Below, piece after piece: positions 26,816 to 35,506 of a stretch of DNA of 64,000 nt (positions are counted from its first letter, which is position 1; each line of letters opens with the position of its first letter). The position numbers were made by a program, and so were the translations under genes. This DNA comes from Pseudomonadota bacterium (GTDB lineage Bacteria > Pseudomonadota > Alphaproteobacteria > Rhizobiales > Devosiaceae), in assembly GCA_023393475.1 (NCBI GenBank), contig JAEWLC010000110.1, positions 1 through 64,000 of the forward strand, read 5' to 3'. Below the pieces are notes generated by a model. That model worked only from the letters and a program-made list of their open reading frames with translations, did no database searches and was not told where the DNA came from.

Positions 26816-26841
26816 AAGGCCCGGGAGCGATCCCGGGCCTT
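26816..26841. terminator. bidirectional terminator between convergent genes
   Basis: A perfect 11-bp stem with a GCGA loop, followed by TTCTC on the plus strand and TTC on the minus strand. It serves the SMP-30-like gene and probably the convergent DUF6544 gene. The core of the stem is the same as that of the pnp terminator. Confidence 0.75.
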
Positions 26842-26843
26842 TC

Positions 26844-27677
26844 TCATTGCTCGAAGGAAACCAAGGTGATCTCGAGCTCGATATAGCGGAAGTCGCCGCC
26901 GGAGAGTTTCCAGTCCGCCGCGCCGATGGTCGGCAGTTCGAGCCCCGCCATTTCGCCCCAGGCCGAGATTGGGGTCTCCCAGGTCTCCATGCTGCGCGTT
27001 CCGGTGTTGAAGCGGGTGGCGCGGAAATTGGTGACCCGGCCAAGCTCGTCGATGAAGATCGTCGCCTCGGCACTGAGCCCGCGATCCTCGATCCGCACGC
27101 CGAAGGCATTGCCGTCGACCGGAAACAGGGTGACGTTGTCCCCGAGATAGGCGGCCGGGAACCACATCATCTCGTTGAGGTAGCGCATGAGCCCGGCGGC
27201 GCGCAGGTCCTCGCCCCGTTCATCGGCGACCGGCAGCAGCGACAGCATCTTCATGGCGATGCTGCCCTCGCCCTCGAGATATTCGTCGCGCCCGAGCACC
27301 ACGGGCAGCGACAGGCCCGGCATGCCGGCGCGCCAGACGAAGGCGGGCGGGTTGGTGGAATAGACCTCCTCGGCCTCAAGCGTCATCCAGCCAGCCGCCG
27401 CGCTCGAACGGATGCGGCCCTTCTGGGTCAGGCGGACGAGGCGCGGGATGGGTTTTCCCACGACGCCGGCGCGGGTGAAGTAGCGCTGCGCCGGCGGCGG
27501 CAGCGCGGCGATGCGTTCGGCGGTGACGACGGGACCGGCAGGCGGCTCTGCCGCGCCGCGCAGCCGGTCGATATCGGCACGGATGGCGCCCGACCAGATG
27601 AGGTAGGCGGCAGCGATCGCCAGGGCAGCGACCAGCAGAACGATGCCGAGAAGGCGAAGAAGAAGCACCACGTCCAT
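26844..27677 (-). CDS. DUF6544-type membrane-anchored protein
   Basis: A 277-residue protein with an N-terminal TM segment (about residues 3-30) and a soluble domain with the DUF6544 pattern: LPPPAQRYFTRAGVVGKP, RSSAAAGWMTLEAEEVYS, PPAFVWRAG, MRYLNEMMWFPAAYL and FRATRF. The fold is probably a beta-rich lipid- or ligand-binding type; function unknown. ATG 27677 has GGAGG close upstream. It sits between two copies of one terminator stem, so it is transcribed alone. Confidence 0.75.
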   Translation of the reverse strand: MDVVLLLRLLGIVLLVAALAIAAAYLIWSGAIRADIDRLRGAAEPPAGPVVTAERIAALPPPAQRYFTRAGVVGKPIPRLVRLTQKGRIRSSAAAGWMTLEAEEVYSTNPPAFVWRAGMPGLSLPVVLGRDEYLEGEGSIAMKMLSLLPVADERGEDLRAAGLMRYLNEMMWFPAAYLGDNVTLFPVDGNAFGVRIEDRGLSAEATIFIDELGRVTNFRATRFNTGTRSMETWETPISAWGEMAGLELPTIGAADWKLSGGDFRYIELEITLVSFEQ

Positions 27678-27755
27678 GAGCCCTCCATCTGCAATCCATC
27701 GCATGGCAGCGTGCCTTCGGCGTTGATGTGCCTCAAGTCGCTACGCACATGAAAA

Positions 27756-27779
27756 AGGCCCGGGATCGCTCCCGGGCCT
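27756..27779 (-). terminator. terminator of pnp
   Basis: A perfect 10-bp stem (27756-27765 with 27770-27779) and a 4-base loop; on the minus strand TTTTTC follows. It stands 25 bases after the pnp stop. Confidence 0.85.
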
Positions 27780-27804
27780 CGATAATTCGAACGGAGATCC
27801 AGCC

Positions 27805-29946
27805 TTACTCGGCGGCCGGGGTTTCTTCCTTGGCGCGTTCCTTGCCGGTCTCCTGGTCGACGACCTTCATCGACAGCTTGACCTTGCCGCGATCGTCGAA
27901 GCCCAGCAGCTTGACCCAGACCTTGTCGCCTTCCTTGACCACGTCGGTGGTCTTGGCAACGCGCTGGTCGGCCAGCTGGCTGATGTGGACGAGGCCGTCC
28001 TTGGCGCCGAAGAAGTTCACGAACGCGCCGAAATCGGCGGTCTTGACCACGGTGCCCTGGTAGATGGCGCCGACTTCGGCTTCATCGGTGATCGACTTGA
28101 TCCACTTGATGGCCGCATCGATCGAGGCGCCGTCCGAGGACGAGACCTTCACCGAACCGTCGTCCTCGATGTTGATCTTGGCGCCGGTCTTCTCGACGAT
28201 CTCGCGGATCACCTTGCCGCCGGTGCCGATCACTTCGCGGATCTTGTCGGTCGGGATCTGGATGGTCTCGATGCGCGGGGCGAACTCGCCCACGGTGGCA
28301 CGCGAGGTGTCGAGCGCCTTGGCCATTTCGCCGAGGATGTGCTCGCGGCCGCCCTTGGCCTGACCGAGCGCGACCTTCATGATCTCCTCGGTGATGCCGG
28401 CGATCTTGATGTCCATCTGCAGCGAGGTGACGCCGTCGGCGGTGCCCGCAACCTTGAAGTCCATGTCGCCGAGGTGATCTTCGTCACCCAGGATGTCCGA
28501 CAGGACGGCGTAGCGGTCGCCTTCGAGGATCAGGCCCATGGCGATACCGGCCACCGGCTTCTTCAGCGGAACGCCCGCATCCATCAGCGCCAGCGAGGTG
28601 CCGCAGACGGTCGCCATCGAGGACGAGCCGTTCGACTCGGTGATCTCGGAGACGACGCGGATGGTGTAGGGGAATTCCTCGGCCTTCGGGCGCATCGGGT
28701 TGATGGCGCGCCAGGCGAGCTTGCCGTGGCCGATTTCGCGACGGCCGGGCGAGCCCATGCGGCCAGCTTCACCGACCGAGTAGGGCGGGAAGTTGTAGTG
28801 CAGCATGAAGTTCACCTTGTTGGTGCCTTCGAGGCTGTCGACATACTGCTCGTCGTCGCCGGTGCCGAGGGTCGCGACCACGAGGGCCTGCGTCTCGCCG
28901 CGGGTGAAGATGGCCGAGCCGTGGGTGCGCGGGAGCACGCCGACTTCCGCGACGATCGGGCGGACGGTGACGAGGTCACGGCCGTCGATACGGGTCTTGG
29001 TGTCGAGGATGTTCCAGCGGACGATCTTGGCCTGCAGGTTGTGGACGACTTCGCCCAGGTCCTCGGCCGAGACGGTGCCGGCTTCGATCTGGGAAGCGAA
29101 GTGCTCCTTGACCTTGGCGTTGGCGGCATCGACTGCGGCGTAGCGCTGGGCCTTGTCGGTGATCTTGTAGGCAGCGCGCAGGTCGGCCTCGGCAACGGCG
29201 AGGACGTCCTTTTCGAGATCCGAGTAGTCCGGAGCGGTGAAGTCACGCGGCTCCTTGGCGGCCAGCTCGGCGAGCTTGATGATCGCGTCGATGACCTTCT
29301 GGCTGGCGGCGTGACCGAACATCACGGCGCCGAGCATGACTTCCTCGGAGAGCTCCTGGGCTTCCGATTCCACCATCAGCACGGCGTCCTGGGTGCCGGC
29401 CATGACGAGGTCGAGCTTCGAATCCGCGCGCTTGTCGACGGCGAGGTTGAGGACGTATTCGCCATCAACGTAGCCGACGCGGGCAGCGCCGATCGGGCCC
29501 ATGAAGGGAACGCCCGAGATGGTCAGCGCGGCAGAGGCGGCGACCATGGCCAGCACGTCGGGGTTGTTCTCCATGTCATGCTGGAGAACGGTGACGACGA
29601 CCTGGGTCTCGTTCTTGTAGCCATCGGGGAAGAGCGGGCGGATCGGACGGTCGATGAGGCGCGAGACCAGGGTCTCGTTCTCGGTCGGACGGCCTTCGCG
29701 CTTGAAGTAGCCGCCCGGGATCTTGCCGGCGGCGAAGTACTTTTCCTGGTAGTTGACGGTCAGCGGGAAGAAGTCCTGGCCCGGCTTCGGCTTCTTGGCC
29801 GAAACGACGGTGGCGAGGAGAACGGTCTCACCGAGGGTCGCGAGCACGGCGCCGTCGGCCTGGCGGGCGATCTTGCCGGTCTCGAGGGTGAGCGGCTGGC
29901 CGCCCCAGTTGAGTTCGACTTTGTGGTGGTCGAATTTGATGGGCAT
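27805..29946 (-). CDS. pnp: polyribonucleotide nucleotidyltransferase
   Basis: The 713-residue PNPase degrades RNA 3' to 5' using phosphate. Two RNase PH domains flank a helical linker; the core carries [20 protein letters not shown] and, in the second half, [16 protein letters not shown] and [19 protein letters not shown]. The KH domain ([15 protein letters not shown], near residue 560) and S1 domain (near 620-690) follow. The start [16 protein letters not shown] is the family start, with AAAGGAAA upstream. It follows rpsO, the usual neighbour, after an unusually long 387-base spacer. Confidence 0.98.
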   Translation of the reverse strand: MPIKFDHHKVELNWGGQPLTLETGKIARQADGAVLATLGETVLLATVVSAKKPKPGQDFFPLTVNYQEKYFAAGKIPGGYFKREGRPTENETLVSRLIDRPIRPLFPDGYKNETQVVVTVLQHDMENNPDVLAMVAASAALTISGVPFMGPIGAARVGYVDGEYVLNLAVDKRADSKLDLVMAGTQDAVLMVESEAQELSEEVMLGAVMFGHAASQKVIDAIIKLAELAAKEPRDFTAPDYSDLEKDVLAVAEADLRAAYKITDKAQRYAAVDAANAKVKEHFASQIEAGTVSAEDLGEVVHNLQAKIVRWNILDTKTRIDGRDLVTVRPIVAEVGVLPRTHGSAIFTRGETQALVVATLGTGDDEQYVDSLEGTNKVNFMLHYNFPPYSVGEAGRMGSPGRREIGHGKLAWRAINPMRPKAEEFPYTIRVVSEITESNGSSSMATVCGTSLALMDAGVPLKKPVAGIAMGLILEGDRYAVLSDILGDEDHLGDMDFKVAGTADGVTSLQMDIKIAGITEEIMKVALGQAKGGREHILGEMAKALDTSRATVGEFAPRIETIQIPTDKIREVIGTGGKVIREIVEKTGAKINIEDDGSVKVSSSDGASIDAAIKWIKSITDEAEVGAIYQGTVVKTADFGAFVNFFGAKDGLVHISQLADQRVAKTTDVVKEGDKVWVKLLGFDDRGKVKLSMKVVDQETGKERAKEETPAAE

Positions 29947-30333
29947 ATTTGTCTTTCCTTTCTGCCGGAATGAGCGGGAACGCGGGGGCGCAGTGCCCCG
30001 CGAACTCATCCGGTGTGCCAGCAGGCAAAGCACCCCATGTGCTCCACCAGCCCAAAATCGGCACGGTTTGTTCGCTGACTCCCGGCGCTGTTCCTGGTCG
30101 CGATCCCGAACCGGAAAGTCTGCGACTTTCGCGGTTCACGCTCCCGGGGGCCGGGGCGGAACATGGACAAGACGATGAGCCGCTCATTTCCTGGGAAAGG
30201 GATGCCCGCTGGCACCGTGAGCGGCCGATGATCTCGCCATGCTCCGCGTAGTTCATCAGCCTACGCATAATCCCGGAAGTTCCGGGAAAAGATCGCGAGG
30301 CGTGCCTCGCGACCAGTTCGTGTCGGCCGAGCC
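29947..30333 (-). other. rpsO-pnp spacer with several hairpins
   Basis: This 387-base stretch holds no gene I can support. On the minus strand it first offers a 9-bp perfect stem (30293-30301 with 30304-30312) followed by TCTTTT, which looks like a partial rpsO terminator or attenuator. Next come a small stem (GCGTAG/CTACGC, 30246-30251 and 30261-30266) and another (GAAAGTC/GACTTTC, about 30114-30130). Leader hairpins before pnp are the RNase III/PNPase autocontrol site in enterobacteria; the same may hold here. Confidence 0.5.
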
Positions 30334-30603
30334 TTAGCGGCGCAGGCCGAGGCGCTCGATCAGCGCCTTGTAGCGCGCTTCGTCGTTCTTCTTGACGTAG
30401 TCAAGCAGGCGGCGGCGCGTCGAAACCATCTTCAGCAGACCACGACGGGAATGGTTATCCTTGTTGTGGGTCTTGAAGTGTTCGGTGAGGTTGGCGATAC
30501 GCTCGGAGAGGATCGCGACCTGGACTTCCGGCGAGCCGGTGTCATCCTTCTTGGTGGCGAAGTCCTTGATGAGCGTAGTCTTCCGCTCAGCGGTAATCGA
30601 CAT
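30334..30603 (-). CDS. rpsO: 30S ribosomal protein S15
   Basis: An 89-residue S15 protein, the primary binder of the central domain of 16S rRNA. The family pattern is complete: [57 protein letters not shown] and the end ERLGLRR. GAAAGGA stands just before the ATG. The gene keeps its usual order before pnp, but a histidine kinase gene separates it from truB. Confidence 0.98.
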   Translation of the reverse strand: MSITAERKTTLIKDFATKKDDTGSPEVQVAILSERIANLTEHFKTHNKDNHSRRGLLKMVSTRRRLLDYVKKNDEARYKALIERLGLRR

Positions 30604-30733
30604 CGGAATGGTCCTTTCAAATTAGGATCAACGGGACGCTGCCGCCCGGGATGTCGTCCAGGTGGAGCCATGAGAAGTGCCGGCGGGCCGGAACTTGGCG
30701 CGCTCTATAGGGGAAAGCCCCGCCAAAAGCCAG

Positions 30734-32467
30734 TTATTTGTCGCCGGGGTCGCGGTCCTCGGCCTCGCCCCGGCCGTTGAGGGTTTCGCTGGGATCGAGC
30801 GAGGCGAGCGGGATGGAGAAGCGCCAGGTGATGCCACGCTCGTGCACCTCGCGGCTGACCTCGCCGTTGAGCGAGCGGCCGACCATGTTCTCGAGCACGG
30901 TGGTGCCGAAGCCGCGGCGCGGCGCCGCCTTGGGCGCCTCGCTGCCGGTCTCGTGCCAGACGAAGGCGATGTTGTCGCCGAGCCGCGTCCAGCTCAGCTC
31001 GAGCCGCCCGCCGGCGCTGGAGAAGGCGCCGTACTTGGCGGCGTTGGTCGCCAGTTCATGGGCGGCCATGCCGAGGATCTGGCCGGCCTGCGCATTGAGC
31101 CGCAGCGAGGGACCGTCGACCACGACCTTTTCGCCGTCGACCGGGCAGAACGGGTCGATCTGGCTGACCAGCAGCTCCTTGAGGTCGACGCCGGCGACGC
31201 CGTGGGCGAGCAGCAGGTCGGTGGAACGGGCGAGCCCGAAGATGCGGCGTTCGAAATTGGTGACGAACTCGGGCACGGTTTCGGCGCCGCGCGCGGTCTG
31301 CTTGGCCATCGCCGCGATGACGGTCATCTGGTTCTTCGACCGGTGCGCCAGTTCGCGCATCAGGAAGCGCACTTCGGTCTCGGCGGCCTGCCGGCGCCGC
31401 GAGGCATCGCCAAGGGCGGCCGACACGGTTTCGATCTCCTCGATCGGGAAGGAGCGCGCCTCGACCGGCTGGCCGGCGCCAAGCCGCTTGGCATCGGCCT
31501 CGAGCCCGTGCACCGAGCGCCCGATCTGCAGGCTGACGCCATAGACGACCAGCACCACCAGCGCCGCGAGCAGCACGCCGCCGGCAAGCAGCGACCAGAA
31601 GGCATCGGCCAGTGGCTGGCTGACCACGTCGCGCTCGGCCCAGGCGACGAGGCTCCAGCCGGTGAGCAGCGATTGCTGCGTCACCGCCAGGTAGTCGATG
31701 CCGTCATAGCGGATGTCGCGCCAGCCCGGGGTCGAGCCGAGCTGGTCGTGGGCGATGAGGTTGAAGGAATCGCCGGTCTGGCCGCCGCCGCCCGAGGAGG
31801 CGATTATGACGCCCTTGCGGTCGACCAGCGCCACATGCCAGCCATCGGGCATGCGGCTTGCCAAGAGCGGCATCGACAGCTGGCTGGCGGTCCGGCTGAA
31901 GCCCAGGGCCAGCGGGTCCCGTCCGGCCGGAAAGATCGGCTGCAGGATGTTCACGAGCCATTGCTGCGATATCCGGCCGAACACGGCATCGGACACCACC
32001 ACGTCGCGGGTCTCGAAGCCGCGTTGCGCGGTTGCGACGTCGCTGATCGGGAGCCGCTGCTGCTCGTTTATGGGCAGCCGCGTCGTCAGGTCCGAGGTCA
32101 TGTCGGGATGGATGACGTAGACGAAGGAGCCGGTATCGGCGAGGGCTTCGCTGACCTTGGCATGGAAGGACGGATAGTCCGCCTCGCTCAGCGGTGGCGT
32201 CGTTGCCAGCACGCGCAGAGTGGTGATGTTGGCGTTGATCTCGCGGTCGACGGCCTGGATGATGGCGCGGGAATTGCCGGTGATCAGCGTCTCGACGACG
32301 CGCTCCTGCGCCTCGTTGTTACGTTGCAGCAGTACGGCCGAGAAAATGAATGCGGGTACCAGCGCGACGAGCGCCAGCACGAACAGGTAAACTGCAATAG
32401 GCCGCGCAACCCGTCGCGAGCGGATGCGTTTCGTGCCCGCCTCTATCGGGGCGGACCCGTCAGCCAT
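30734..32467 (-). CDS. HWE-type sensor histidine kinase with periplasmic Cache-like domain
   Basis: A 577-residue membrane kinase. The first TM segment (about 24-47) and second (about 280-305) enclose a ~230-residue periplasmic sensor of the Cache type (FVYVIHPDMTSDL, WHVALVDRKGVIIASS). A HAMP-like stretch follows, then the H box MRELAHRSKNQMTVIAAMA, the N box HELATNAAKYGAFS and VWHETGSE of the HWE family. Such kinases often signal to single-receiver or PhyR-type regulators; none is adjacent. It sits between truB and rpsO on the same strand, an unusual place. TTG 32470 is a possible alternative start. Confidence 0.88.
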   Translation of the reverse strand: MADGSAPIEAGTKRIRSRRVARPIAVYLFVLALVALVPAFIFSAVLLQRNNEAQERVVETLITGNSRAIIQAVDREINANITTLRVLATTPPLSEADYPSFHAKVSEALADTGSFVYVIHPDMTSDLTTRLPINEQQRLPISDVATAQRGFETRDVVVSDAVFGRISQQWLVNILQPIFPAGRDPLALGFSRTASQLSMPLLASRMPDGWHVALVDRKGVIIASSGGGGQTGDSFNLIAHDQLGSTPGWRDIRYDGIDYLAVTQQSLLTGWSLVAWAERDVVSQPLADAFWSLLAGGVLLAALVVLVVYGVSLQIGRSVHGLEADAKRLGAGQPVEARSFPIEEIETVSAALGDASRRRQAAETEVRFLMRELAHRSKNQMTVIAAMAKQTARGAETVPEFVTNFERRIFGLARSTDLLLAHGVAGVDLKELLVSQIDPFCPVDGEKVVVDGPSLRLNAQAGQILGMAAHELATNAAKYGAFSSAGGRLELSWTRLGDNIAFVWHETGSEAPKAAPRRGFGTTVLENMVGRSLNGEVSREVHERGITWRFSIPLASLDPSETLNGRGEAEDRDPGDK

Positions 32468-32549
32468 CAACGAACTCGACGGACATCGCCCGGCCCCTGA
32501 AACTACTCAACGCGGGATAATGCCCCGGGAGTGAACTTGGTTCCAGCGC

Positions 32550-33449
32550 TCAGCCGACAATAACCCGCTGCGGCTTGAACTGCCCCATCTCGACCCGGCC
32601 CAGGGCCACCGCCGCGCCGGCGCAGCTGGCCCAGGCGGTCTCGAGTTCGATCGGCGCGCGCGCCCCGGTCAGGAGCACCGGATTGCCGTGGCGGATGGTC
32701 TGGGCCTGCTCGGGGGTGAGGCGGACTTCCGGAAGGAGCGCCAGCCCAGCACTGACCGGCTCCAGAAGGGCGTCGCGATCGGCCGCTGCCTCCAACTGCT
32801 CGATGGTCACGGCGCGGGCCTCGTCGAACGGGCCGACAAGGGCGCGGTGGAGTTTCACGATATGCCCGCGGGTGCCGAGGTGCCGGGCGAGGTCACGGGC
32901 AAGGGCGCGCACATAGGTCCCCTTTTCACAGCGCATCTCGAGGGCGCTCGTCGCACCATCGTGCGAAACGAGCGACAGGGCGTCGATATGCACCTCGCGC
33001 GGGGCGAGCTCGACCACTTCGCCGGCGCGGGCGAGGTCGTAGGCCCGCTCGCCATCGACCTTGATGGCCGAGAAGGCGGGCGGCGTCTGGAGAATGGTGC
33101 CGGTGAAGCGCGGCAGCGCGGCGGTGATGGCAGCGGCGTCGGGCAGGACGTCGGAGCGCGCGATGACCTCGCCTTCGGTATCGTCGGTGGTGGTTTCCTC
33201 GCCCCACTTGATGGTGAAGCGATAGACCTTTTCGCCATCCTGCACCGCCGGGACGGTCTTGGTCGCCTCGCCCAGCGCGATCGGCAGGATGCCCGTCGCG
33301 AGGGGATCGAGCGTTCCCGCATGGCCGGCCTTCTTGGCCCCGAACAGCCAGCGCAGCTTCCCCACCGCCTGGGTCGAGGTCATGTCATAGGGCTTGTCGA
33401 GGATGATCCAGCCGGAGACATCGCGCTTTTGGGATTTGGGTTGGGACAC
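32550..33449 (-). CDS. truB: tRNA pseudouridine(55) synthase
   Basis: A 299-residue TruB that converts U55 of the tRNA T-loop to pseudouridine. The catalytic Asp48 is in GHAGTLDPLATG; KTVPAVQDGEKVYRF, QTPPAFSAIKVDGERAYDLAR and CEKGTYVRALARDLA are the other family blocks. The start is GTG 33449 (or GTG 33458). The frame runs on to 33560, but those residues are encoded by a palindromic repeat and by intergenic sequence and are not part of the protein. rbfA is upstream. Confidence 0.96.
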   Translation of the reverse strand: MSQPKSQKRDVSGWIILDKPYDMTSTQAVGKLRWLFGAKKAGHAGTLDPLATGILPIALGEATKTVPAVQDGEKVYRFTIKWGEETTTDDTEGEVIARSDVLPDAAAITAALPRFTGTILQTPPAFSAIKVDGERAYDLARAGEVVELAPREVHIDALSLVSHDGATSALEMRCEKGTYVRALARDLARHLGTRGHIVKLHRALVGPFDEARAVTIEQLEAAADRDALLEPVSAGLALLPEVRLTPEQAQTIRHGNPVLLTGARAPIELETAWASCAGAAVALGRVEMGQFKPQRVIVG

Positions 33450-33479
33450 GGGAGGCACTTTCTGGCCAAACGCACCGGC

Positions 33480-33559
33480 TGTCATCCCAGCGAAGGCTGG
33501 GATCCATTGCGCAGCCCGCGCTGGTGGAGGGTTGGATCCCGGCTTTCGCCGGGATGACA
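33480..33559. repeat. GATGACA-type palindromic repeat
   Basis: A complete two-hairpin unit, TGTCATCCCAGCGAAGGCTG at one end and GGGATGACA at the other, fills the rbfA-truB spacer. It is inside an apparent operon. Confidence 0.8.
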
Positions 33560-33598
33560 CCTTGTGGGTGGGCGAAGTCGTGCCCAGCCAAAAATCGC

Positions 33599-34006
33599 CT
33601 ACTCTTCGTCCTCGTCGCCGTGCAGGTCGCGCTGCACGCGGTCGGAGCGCAGCAGGGCGTCGATCTTGCCGAACTCGTCGAAGGTGTTGTCGACGAAGAA
33701 CTTCAGGTCCGGCGCGAACTTGAGGTCGAGCGCCGGCGCGACACGGCCGCGGATGAACTTGTGGTGGCGGTTCAGCGCCGCGACGATCTCGTCGGCGCCC
33801 TCGCCGCCGAGCGGCATGATGTAGGCATTGGCGAGCTTGAGGTCGGGCGTCATCCGGACTTCGGGCACGGTGATGACCTTGCCCTCGAGCAGCGGGTCCT
33901 CGATCTCGCCGCGCGAGAAGACCTGCGCCAGGGCGTGGCGTACCAGCTCGCCGACGCGCAGCATGCGCTGGCTCGGACCCGTGGGCTTGTGGGTATCGCG
34001 TTTCAT
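33599..34006 (-). CDS. rbfA: 30S ribosome-binding factor A
   Basis: A 135-residue RbfA, a KH-type protein that matures the 16S rRNA 5' end and helps cold adaptation. Family blocks are [75 protein letters not shown] and the acidic tail HGDEDEE. Normally it follows infB directly; here infB is 32.6 kb away on the other strand. ATG 34006. Confidence 0.97.
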   Translation of the reverse strand: MKRDTHKPTGPSQRMLRVGELVRHALAQVFSRGEIEDPLLEGKVITVPEVRMTPDLKLANAYIMPLGGEGADEIVAALNRHHKFIRGRVAPALDLKFAPDLKFFVDNTFDEFGKIDALLRSDRVQRDLHGDEDEE

Positions 34007-34064
34007 GAGCCCGAGTTAGGCGCTCGCCGCCTTCGCGTCAACGGCGACGCGGGCGCGGCCGGGC

Positions 34065-34394
34065 TCACTCGGTATGGAAGACCTCGTCGATCGATGCCCA
34101 CCACTCGCCTTCCTTGCGGGTCTCGAGCGGGGCCTGCATCGGCATGCAGACGGACCACCATTCCTGCGTCACCGGATCGGCGGCCATCGCCGCCATGTCC
34201 GCCTCGTAGTCGGTGCCGACATACTCGAAATAGGAAAAGAGCAGGTTTTCCGGGCACTTCAGGTAGATCGAGTAGTTGCGGATATTGCTGCGCCTGATCT
34301 GGGCCAGCACATCCGGCCACACCGCCGCGTGCACCCGCACATAGTCGGCCACCGCCTCGGGCTTCAGCCCCAGCACCGCTGCGTAACGCTTCAT
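34065..34394 (-). CDS. rhaM: L-rhamnose mutarotase
   Basis: A 109-residue RhaM/YiiL-type mutarotase that interconverts the alpha and beta anomers of L-rhamnose (or L-fucose-type sugars). The pattern is clear: AAVLGLKPEAVADYVRVHAAVWPDVL (long helix with catalytic His), SNIRNYSIYL, LLFSYFEYVG and TQEWWSVCMPMQAPL. ATG 34394 follows GGGGAGA; the upstream frame runs through a repeat and is not coding. It belongs to the sugar-acid cluster with the regulator and dehydratase to its right. Confidence 0.92.
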   Translation of the reverse strand: MKRYAAVLGLKPEAVADYVRVHAAVWPDVLAQIRRSNIRNYSIYLKCPENLLFSYFEYVGTDYEADMAAMAADPVTQEWWSVCMPMQAPLETRKEGEWWASIDEVFHTE

Positions 34395-34433
34395 TCCATT
34401 CTCCCCCTGATCCGATCGATCCTCATCCACCGG

Positions 34434-34511
34434 GTCATCCCCGCGAACGCGGGGATCTCTGTTTTGCCGCGCCGCCCCGAAACGGAGATTCCCGCTTTCG
34501 CGGGAATGACA
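34434..34511. repeat. GATGACA-type palindromic repeat
   Basis: Two hairpin arms (GTCATCCCCGCGAACGCGGG at one end and GCGGGAATGAC at the other) face each other across about 30 bases, upstream of the mutarotase gene. The inner sequence resembles that of the copy at 37386-37464. Confidence 0.75.
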
Positions 34512-34579
34512 CCGTGGGAGTGGCAATTGCAGCTTAGCTCAGCAGCGCGGCGGGGCGGTTGCCAACCCCTCCGTCCGGC

Positions 34580-35341
34580 CTAGCCGTCGCGCAGCTGCGA
34601 AATCTCCTGCCCGCAGCCGATCAGCATCTGCATGACTGTGTCGCGACCCGGCGCGGTCCCGACGTCGAGCCGCTCGGAATAGGGGCAGGTCAGCACGGCG
34701 AGGACGCGTCCCATCGGGCCGAGTATCGGCACCGACAGGTTGTGGACGCCAGCGATCTGGCGGCTCTGCATGTTCTCGAACCCCTGCTGGCGCACCTGCT
34801 TCAGCCGCTGCTCGAGCGCCGGGGTGACGCGCTCGGGCGGCTCCTGCTCCTCCAGCATCAGCCGGCGCTCGTCGGGGCCGGCGAAGGCCAGCATGACATG
34901 GCCCGAACCGGTATCGACGAGGCTGATGCGCGAGCCGACGCGGATCGAGACGTTCCAGTAGCCGGGGCCATCGACCTGGGCGGAGACCACCAGCGCGCCG
35001 CGATCGTAGTTGGCGAGGTGGCAGGCCTGCTCCGCATTGCGGGCGAAGCGGCGCATCACCGGCAGGGCCTGGCTAAGCAGGCGCTGCAGCGGCGGGCGGG
35101 CATGGGCCAGCTCGAACAGCTTCAGCGTCACCTCGTAGCGGTCGGCGGCAGTGCGGCGGACATAGCCGCGGCGCACCAGCCGGTCGAGCATGCGGTAGAT
35201 TTCGTTGGGCGAGCGATCGAGCGCCTTGGCGATCTCGGCCTGGCTCAGCCCCTCCTCGGTGCCGGCCAGCAGCTCGAGGATATCGAGCCCCTTGTCGAGC
35301 GCCGGGGCGCGGTATTTGTCTGCGTCGTCCAGCTGACTCAT
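34580..35341 (-). CDS. IclR-family regulator
   Basis: A 253-residue IclR regulator: winged helix (ALDKGLDILELLAGTEEGLSQAEIAKALDRSPNEIYRMLDRLVRRGYV) followed by the effector domain (VGSRISLVDTGSGHVMLAF, GVHNLSVPILGPMGRVLAVLTCPY). It is divergent from the enolase-superfamily dehydratase, the usual place for a regulator of its own pathway, and the sugar acid or its keto product is a likely effector. ATG 35341 has AGGGGGAG 3 bases upstream. Confidence 0.92.
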   Translation of the reverse strand: MSQLDDADKYRAPALDKGLDILELLAGTEEGLSQAEIAKALDRSPNEIYRMLDRLVRRGYVRRTAADRYEVTLKLFELAHARPPLQRLLSQALPVMRRFARNAEQACHLANYDRGALVVSAQVDGPGYWNVSIRVGSRISLVDTGSGHVMLAFAGPDERRLMLEEQEPPERVTPALEQRLKQVRQQGFENMQSRQIAGVHNLSVPILGPMGRVLAVLTCPYSERLDVGTAPGRDTVMQMLIGCGQEISQLRDG

Positions 35342-35506
35342 ACTCCCCCTTCGGCGCAATTGACGCCCTGCACCCCTCGTGCTTACTCACGAATAGTCTT
35401 TTCACATATGCACAACAAGCCGGGTCAACCGGCACGGAGCGTGCGCAGCAAAAGTTGCAGGCTTTTGCGGTTCGAGCGCGCCACCAACGACAAAGGGAGC
35501 AGGCAG

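Noticed and set aside
27985..29973. Long plus-strand open frame opposite pnp
   Set aside because: It is an antisense shadow of pnp, rich in Asp, Gly, Leu and Val without any motif. Similar shadows over fabB (9643-11157) and over the importer genes (46416-49178) were dropped for the same reason.
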